A stretch of DNA of 64,000 bases from Euzebya rosea (GTDB lineage Bacteria > Actinomycetota > Nitriliruptoria > Euzebyales > Euzebyaceae): NCBI RefSeq assembly GCF_003073135.1, contig NZ_PGDQ01000023.1, positions 1 to 64,000 of the forward strand, written 5' to 3'. A model generated the notes under the pieces. It was not told where the DNA came from. It did not search any database and saw only the letters and a list, made by a program, of their open reading frames with translations. This document shows, piece after piece, positions 60,998 through 64,000 of the stretch; the first letter of the stretch is position 1; every line of letters begins with the position of its first letter. The position numbers and the translations under genes are program-made.

Positions 60998-61025
60998 ACG
61001 GCGGCACCCCGTGGGGCGCCGCCGT
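60998..61025. terminator. Hairpin terminator between cyclic-di-GMP gene and ilvC
   Basis: ACGGCGGC-a-CCCC, loop, GGGG-c-GCCGCCGT: an 8-bp plus 4-bp stem with a single mismatch. It lies 48 bp past the plus-strand stop and 18 bp past the ilvC stop on the other strand, so it may terminate both operons. No U-tract. Confidence 0.7.
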
Positions 61026-61043
61026 GCGTTCAGCGAGTGACGA

Positions 61044-62625
<1,582 letters not shown>

Positions 62626-62702
62626 GTGTGCTGTGCTCCTGCGTGGTGCGTGCCGTGCTGCCGCTGGCTTGGCCAGTCCCGGGGCGGGGCTGGCGGGACG
62701 GC

Positions 62703-64000
62703 CTAGCTGGGCGGGCCGGCGGAGGTGAGGTCCTCGCCCTCACCGCGTTCGGCGGCCGCCTTGCGCGCCCACCACTCGTCCATGTTCTCGATGATGGTGT
62801 CGTTGGACTGGCCGGCCGGGACCATCGGGAAGACCTTCTCCTCCGGGTCCACCCGGAAGTCGATCAGGACGGGCGTGTCCTTGACCGCGAACGCCTTCTC
62901 CAGGGTCGCGTCGACGTCCTCGGCCTTCTCGCAGCGGAAGCCCACCGCACCCATGGCGTCGGCCAGCTTGACGAGGTCGGGCACGTCCTGGCCCAGGTCG
63001 ATCTGGCTGAAGCGGCGGTCGTAGAACAGCTCCTGCCACTGGCGGACCATGCCGAGCACGCCGTTGTTGAGGACCGCGAAGATCACGGGGATGCGCTCGG
63101 TGCTGGCGGTGGCGAGCTCCTGCAGGGTCATCTGGAACGACCCGTCACCGTCGACGGCGATGACCTGCGCCTCCGGCCGACCGACCTTGGCGCCGATCGA
63201 TGCGGGGACGCAGAAGCCCATCGTGCCGAGGCCACCGGAGTTGATCCAGTTGCGGGGCGTCTCGTAGTGGATCAGCTGGGAGGCCCACATCTGGTGCTGG
63301 CCGACGCCGGTGACGATGATGGAGTCCTCGGCCCGGCGGGCGTCGATGGCCCGCACGACCGTCTGGGGCTTGAGCGGGCCGTCGGGCTCCTGCTCGTGGC
63401 GCAGCGGGTGGTCCGCGAGCCACGTGCGCAGCTGGTCCCACCACGCGGAGGTGTCGGCCTGCTCGACGCCGTCGCCGAGGCGGGACTGCAGGACCTCCAG
63501 CATCTGGCCCATGACCGTGCCGACGTCGCCGACGATCGGGACGTCGACGGCCTTGTTCTTGCCGATCTCGGCCGGGTCGACGTCGACGTGCACGACCTTG
63601 GCGTTCGGCGCGAAGGCGTCGAGCTTGCCGGTGACGCGGTCGTCGAAGCGGGTACCGAGGCCGATCAGCAGGTCGGCCCGCTGCAGCGCGGTCACAGCGG
63701 TCCAGTGGCCGTGCATGCCGGGCATGCCGAGGTGCTGGGGGTGGCTGTCGGGGAACGCACCCCGGGCCATCAGCGTCGTCACGACGGGCAGCTCGAGGGT
63801 CTCGGCGAGGGTCTTCAGCACCTCGTGGGCGCCGGAGGCGACGATGCCACCGCCGGCGTAGATGACCGGACGCTCGGCGGCGAGGATCACGTCGACGGCC
63901 TCGCGGACCATCTTGGAGTGACCGCGGACCGTCGGCTTGTAGCCGGGCAGCGTGACCCGCTCGGGGTAGTCGAAGGAGGTCAGCGTCTGGGCCAGGACGT
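62703..64000 (-). CDS. ilvB: Acetolactate synthase, large catalytic subunit (5' end beyond the window)
   Basis: The frame is open to the right edge: residues upstream of the first Met in the window (LTSFDYPERVTLPGYKPTVRGH) belong to the enzyme, so the visible 432 codons are the C-terminal two-thirds. Central FAD/ubiquinone-like domain GLGTRFDDRVTGKLDAFAPN and VHVDVDPAEIGKNK; thiamine diphosphate motif AVDGDGSFQMTLQELATA through AVLNNGVLGMVRQWQELFY; C-terminal arm ending PAGQSNDTIIENMDEW. It condenses two pyruvates to acetolactate. It is followed by ilvN and ilvC in the same direction. Confidence 0.95.
   Translation of the reverse strand, partial: VLAQTLTSFDYPERVTLPGYKPTVRGHSKMVREAVDVILAAERPVIYAGGGIVASGAHEVLKTLAETLELPVVTTLMARGAFPDSHPQHLGMPGMHGHWTAVTALQRADLLIGLGTRFDDRVTGKLDAFAPNAKVVHVDVDPAEIGKNKAVDVPIVGDVGTVMGQMLEVLQSRLGDGVEQADTSAWWDQLRTWLADHPLRHEQEPDGPLKPQTVVRAIDARRAEDSIIVTGVGQHQMWASQLIHYETPRNWINSGGLGTMGFCVPASIGAKVGRPEAQVIAVDGDGSFQMTLQELATASTERIPVIFAVLNNGVLGMVRQWQELFYDRRFSQIDLGQDVPDLVKLADAMGAVGFRCEKAEDVDATLEKAFAVKDTPVLIDFRVDPEEKVFPMVPAGQSNDTIIENMDEWWARKAAAERGEGEDLTSAGPPS

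Overview
The window is very G+C-rich, densely coded DNA with many GTG/TTG starts and ATGA or GTGA stop-start overlaps. The gene content points to a free-living aerobic high-G+C actinobacterium: a SigE-like ECF sigma factor, a DsbA-type reductase resembling mycothiol-dependent Rv2466c, a DUF3152 protease-like protein, a Gram-positive-type E1alpha/E1beta/E2/E3 2-oxoacid dehydrogenase operon, and actinobacterial urate-degradation genes. A deep-branching lineage such as Nitriliruptoria (Euzebya-like) would fit, but that is inference. I see no rRNA, tRNA, CRISPR array, insertion sequence or phage genes.

Layout. 1-0.2 kb: an 86-bp tandem repeat running off the left edge. 0.36-2.1 kb: a DUF2945 protein and a thiol-redox pair (anchored redoxin plus CcdA-like protein). 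2.1-6.4 kb: an ABC exporter pair diverging from a NarL-type two-component system. 6.5-11.8 kb: an MDR oxidoreductase, then a BNR-repeat protein, a ThiS/MoaD-like protein, a CapA-like protein, an ACT protein and an MBL-fold hydrolase. 11.8-16.0 kb: a membrane-anchored pseudokinase, an SDR enzyme and a zinc-protease-like lipoprotein. 16.1-19.5 kb: a MacB/LolCDE-type ABC system. 19.6-22.8 kb: small exported or anchored proteins and a Kelch-like propeller. 22.9-28.4 kb: a complete 2-oxoacid dehydrogenase operon with an embedded cupin. 28.7-30.2 kb: small proteins and a DsbA-like protein. 30.3-33.8 kb: a four-gene overlapping operon of ECF sigma, anti-sigma, ABC ATPase and permease. 33.9-36.7 kb: acyl-CoA synthetase and CbiX.

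36.7-42.6 kb and 47.2-53.6 kb together form a purine-catabolism region. The right part encodes a three-subunit xanthine dehydrogenase, an 8-oxoguanine deaminase and an MFS transporter. The left part encodes uricase, HIU hydrolase, an allantoicase-OHCU decarboxylase fusion, allantoinase, a DUF6986 lyase-like protein and a P-loop ATPase. Together they take xanthine or 8-oxoguanine to urate and on to ureidoglycolate and urea. No recognisable ureidoglycolate lyase is present. Between the halves lie a winged-helix-like gene flanked by repeat arrays, and an LVIVD/DUF305 secreted-protein operon.

53.6-64 kb: SerA, a DUF3152 protein whose start codon overlaps that of a divergent GGDEF-EAL protein, a second GGDEF-EAL protein, and ilvB-ilvN-ilvC on the minus strand (ilvB is cut by the right edge).

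The least conventional signals are: three arrays sharing the core GAGGTGCGACC, two of which bracket the winged-helix gene; a short element embedded in frame in two unrelated proteins, encoding near-identical peptides (AIGAxVxPGRGxxRS); paired 39-bp inverted-end repeats inside the pseudokinase gene; and a 25-codon membrane micropeptide antisense within the xanthine dehydrogenase cluster.
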